Assembly: GCA_002803225.1 (NCBI GenBank)
Contig: NXFV01000188.1
Span: forward strand, 1-45,014
Source: Gamarada debralockiae
Taxonomy: Eukaryota > Ascomycota > Leotiomycetes > Helotiales > Hyphodiscaceae
Length of the DNA: 45,014 bases
Direction of reading: 5' to 3'
Of the stretch, positions 43,919 through 45,014 are shown one piece after another. How positions within the stretch are numbered: the first letter of the stretch is position 1; the number at the start of each line of letters is the position of its first letter. The notes below the pieces were generated by a model. The model was not told the DNA's origin. It ran no database searches and worked only from the letters and a program-made list of their open reading frames with translations. A program made the translations under genes and the position numbers.

Positions 43919-45014
43919 TTTCTGTCAAGTCATTCGAGCATCCTTACCGAGGTACGGTACTCGTGCTGAGCTCTGCTGTTTGTCAGAGCTACAGGCTGCA
44001 GGTAGCAAAGATGAAGTTGTAGCATACAGTCTCGGTCGCTGGATCAATGGGTTCTTCTGGCTGAGTTGACTGTCGAAAATAAAATTGAAGCCTTCAAAAG
44101 AATATTTTTAGTCAAATGACATAGAAATGACAAGGGCAATTGATTCATACTTCGGCAGCTGCTACCACATCTTCTCCTGCTTCAGTCGGGGCCTCTTGTT
44201 CTGAGACATAGCTGCTGTAATATCTTTTCCGGCACACGTACTTCTTTCTGGGCAGTTGCAGCAACGCCTTGTGTAAAGCGTTTGAGGTTCGTATGGTAGG
44301 AGAGAGCGTGGAGTGTAGAATGAAGATAGATGAGATCGTAGAGGCGGAAGGGTGCTTAGCTCTCTTTTATATCCAGCATCCTCTGGCCACAAGGATCAAG
44401 GCTGCATTTCACCTCCTGAGCGCACATGCAGCCCCTGTAATACCTTGTCTTTATTGCGCAGCACAGTCTCTGCTCATTTAGGTACGGATCAGCTGGCGCA
44501 ACTCCTCGGCGGCATCACCCCTTGCTAGAGAGCAGTCTACTCTGACTACATCTACCAATACAATGCCTAAAGCTGATAAAAAATTGCCACTAAGGAAGGT
44601 CATACGCCTATGAGCTGCTTAGCTTGAGCTCCCACGATTGACCGCCTCGGACTTGCCGCGCTCCAAGCTAATGTTGCCTTGATACTGGCTGGTGTCTCCG
44701 CTATTATATCTGCAATGCATGCGATTGATTATTGCTTCGCCGCTCGTCACCGGGAGCCTGAGATGCTACCAAGTGATCCACCTAGGCGCTAGATTGAGAC
44801 TGAAGCAGTGAAGGCAAGTCTGTCAATGACCATGGGGAAATTGTTGAGGGCATCGGGCACTTTTCTTTCATCCGCGGGTACTAGATGGAGGCGACAAAGA
44901 ACCTCTGCTCAGCTTTGACTGACCAGACCTTGGCCAAATTGAGAGCCATGGGGACTCCCACGGAATAGGAATTGGAGAACAAAGCCTTCTCACGTGCCCC
45001 CCCCCCCCCCCCCC
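43919..45014. other. Right-end region without a supported gene
   Basis: 1.1 kb after the F-box gene. ORFs are short. From about 44640 some stretches look protein-like in changing frames (e.g. LAALQANVALILAGVSAIIS; ALTDQTLAKLRAMGTPTE at 44912-44966), interrupted by stops. This may be an exon remnant or chance. It ends in poly-C. Confidence 0.4.
44997..45014. repeat. Terminal 18-nt poly-C run
   Basis: The last 18 bases are all C. It is not a known fungal telomere repeat (TTAGGG type). It is most likely a contig-end artefact, such as poly-G read tails on the opposite strand. Confidence 0.9.

Noticed and set aside
1..45014. tRNA, rRNA, CRISPR arrays and intact transposons
   Set aside because: No cloverleaf with matching A/B boxes, no rRNA blocks, no spaced identical repeats and no transposase or reverse-transcriptase motifs were found by eye.

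Overview
The window looks like nuclear DNA of a filamentous ascomycete (Pezizomycotina). Most genes are split by short GT-AG introns (about 40-185 nt) with CTAAC/CTGAC-like branch sites. The gene set includes an XlnR-type regulator, a NirA/NIT4-type Zn2Cys6 factor, a GH28 exo-polygalacturonase, an M28 aminopeptidase and a HET/NB-ARC/TPR incompatibility-type receptor. The gene mix would suit Leotiomycetes, but that is inference. The right end is an 18-nt run of C, so this may be a whole contig or a contig end.

Layout, left to right. (1) 0-3 kb: an Arc1/EMAPII-type tRNA-binding protein (+) converging on a conserved protein of unknown function (-). (2) 3-5.5 kb: no convincing gene. (3) 5.5-9 kb: an FMN-binding pyridoxamine-phosphate-oxidase-like protein (-) diverging from a five-exon secreted exo-polygalacturonase (+). 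Their shared promoter holds a perfect 27-bp palindrome. (4) 9.5-15.5 kb: an MFS drug/H+ antiporter (+) and a NirA/NIT4-like transcription factor (+). (5) 16-20.5 kb: an SRPBCC/START-like protein (+) converging on a five-exon XlnR/XYR1 homologue (-). (6) 20.5-23.8 kb: a long gene-poor stretch with CreA-like motifs and a small direct repeat. (7) 23.8-27.2 kb: a seven-exon quinone-oxidoreductase-like gene (+) converging on a DUF7730-like gene (-). (8) 28.4-31.9 kb: an NLR with HET, NB-ARC and ten uniform 42-residue TPR units (+). (9) 33-34 kb: a DUF1774-type membrane protein (-). (10) 35.4-40.8 kb: leucine aminopeptidase, R3H-domain protein and mitochondrial AFG1-type ATPase, all (+). (11) 41.2-42 kb: a broken aminoglycoside-phosphotransferase-fold kinase pseudogene (-). 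(12) 42.4-43.9 kb: an F-box protein (+) with an apparent frameshift. (13) The last 1.1 kb: no gene, ending in poly-C.

Functionally, most of the window is housekeeping and independent genes. The XlnR homologue and the exo-polygalacturonase both concern plant cell-wall breakdown, and the aminopeptidase is also secreted. The NLR is the clearest recognition or self/non-self element: its repeat domain is nearly uniform and carries a recent two-unit duplication. I found no secondary-metabolite core enzyme, CRISPR array, rRNA or convincing tRNA. Splice sites were placed by reading frames and conserved motifs by eye; no transcript data were available.
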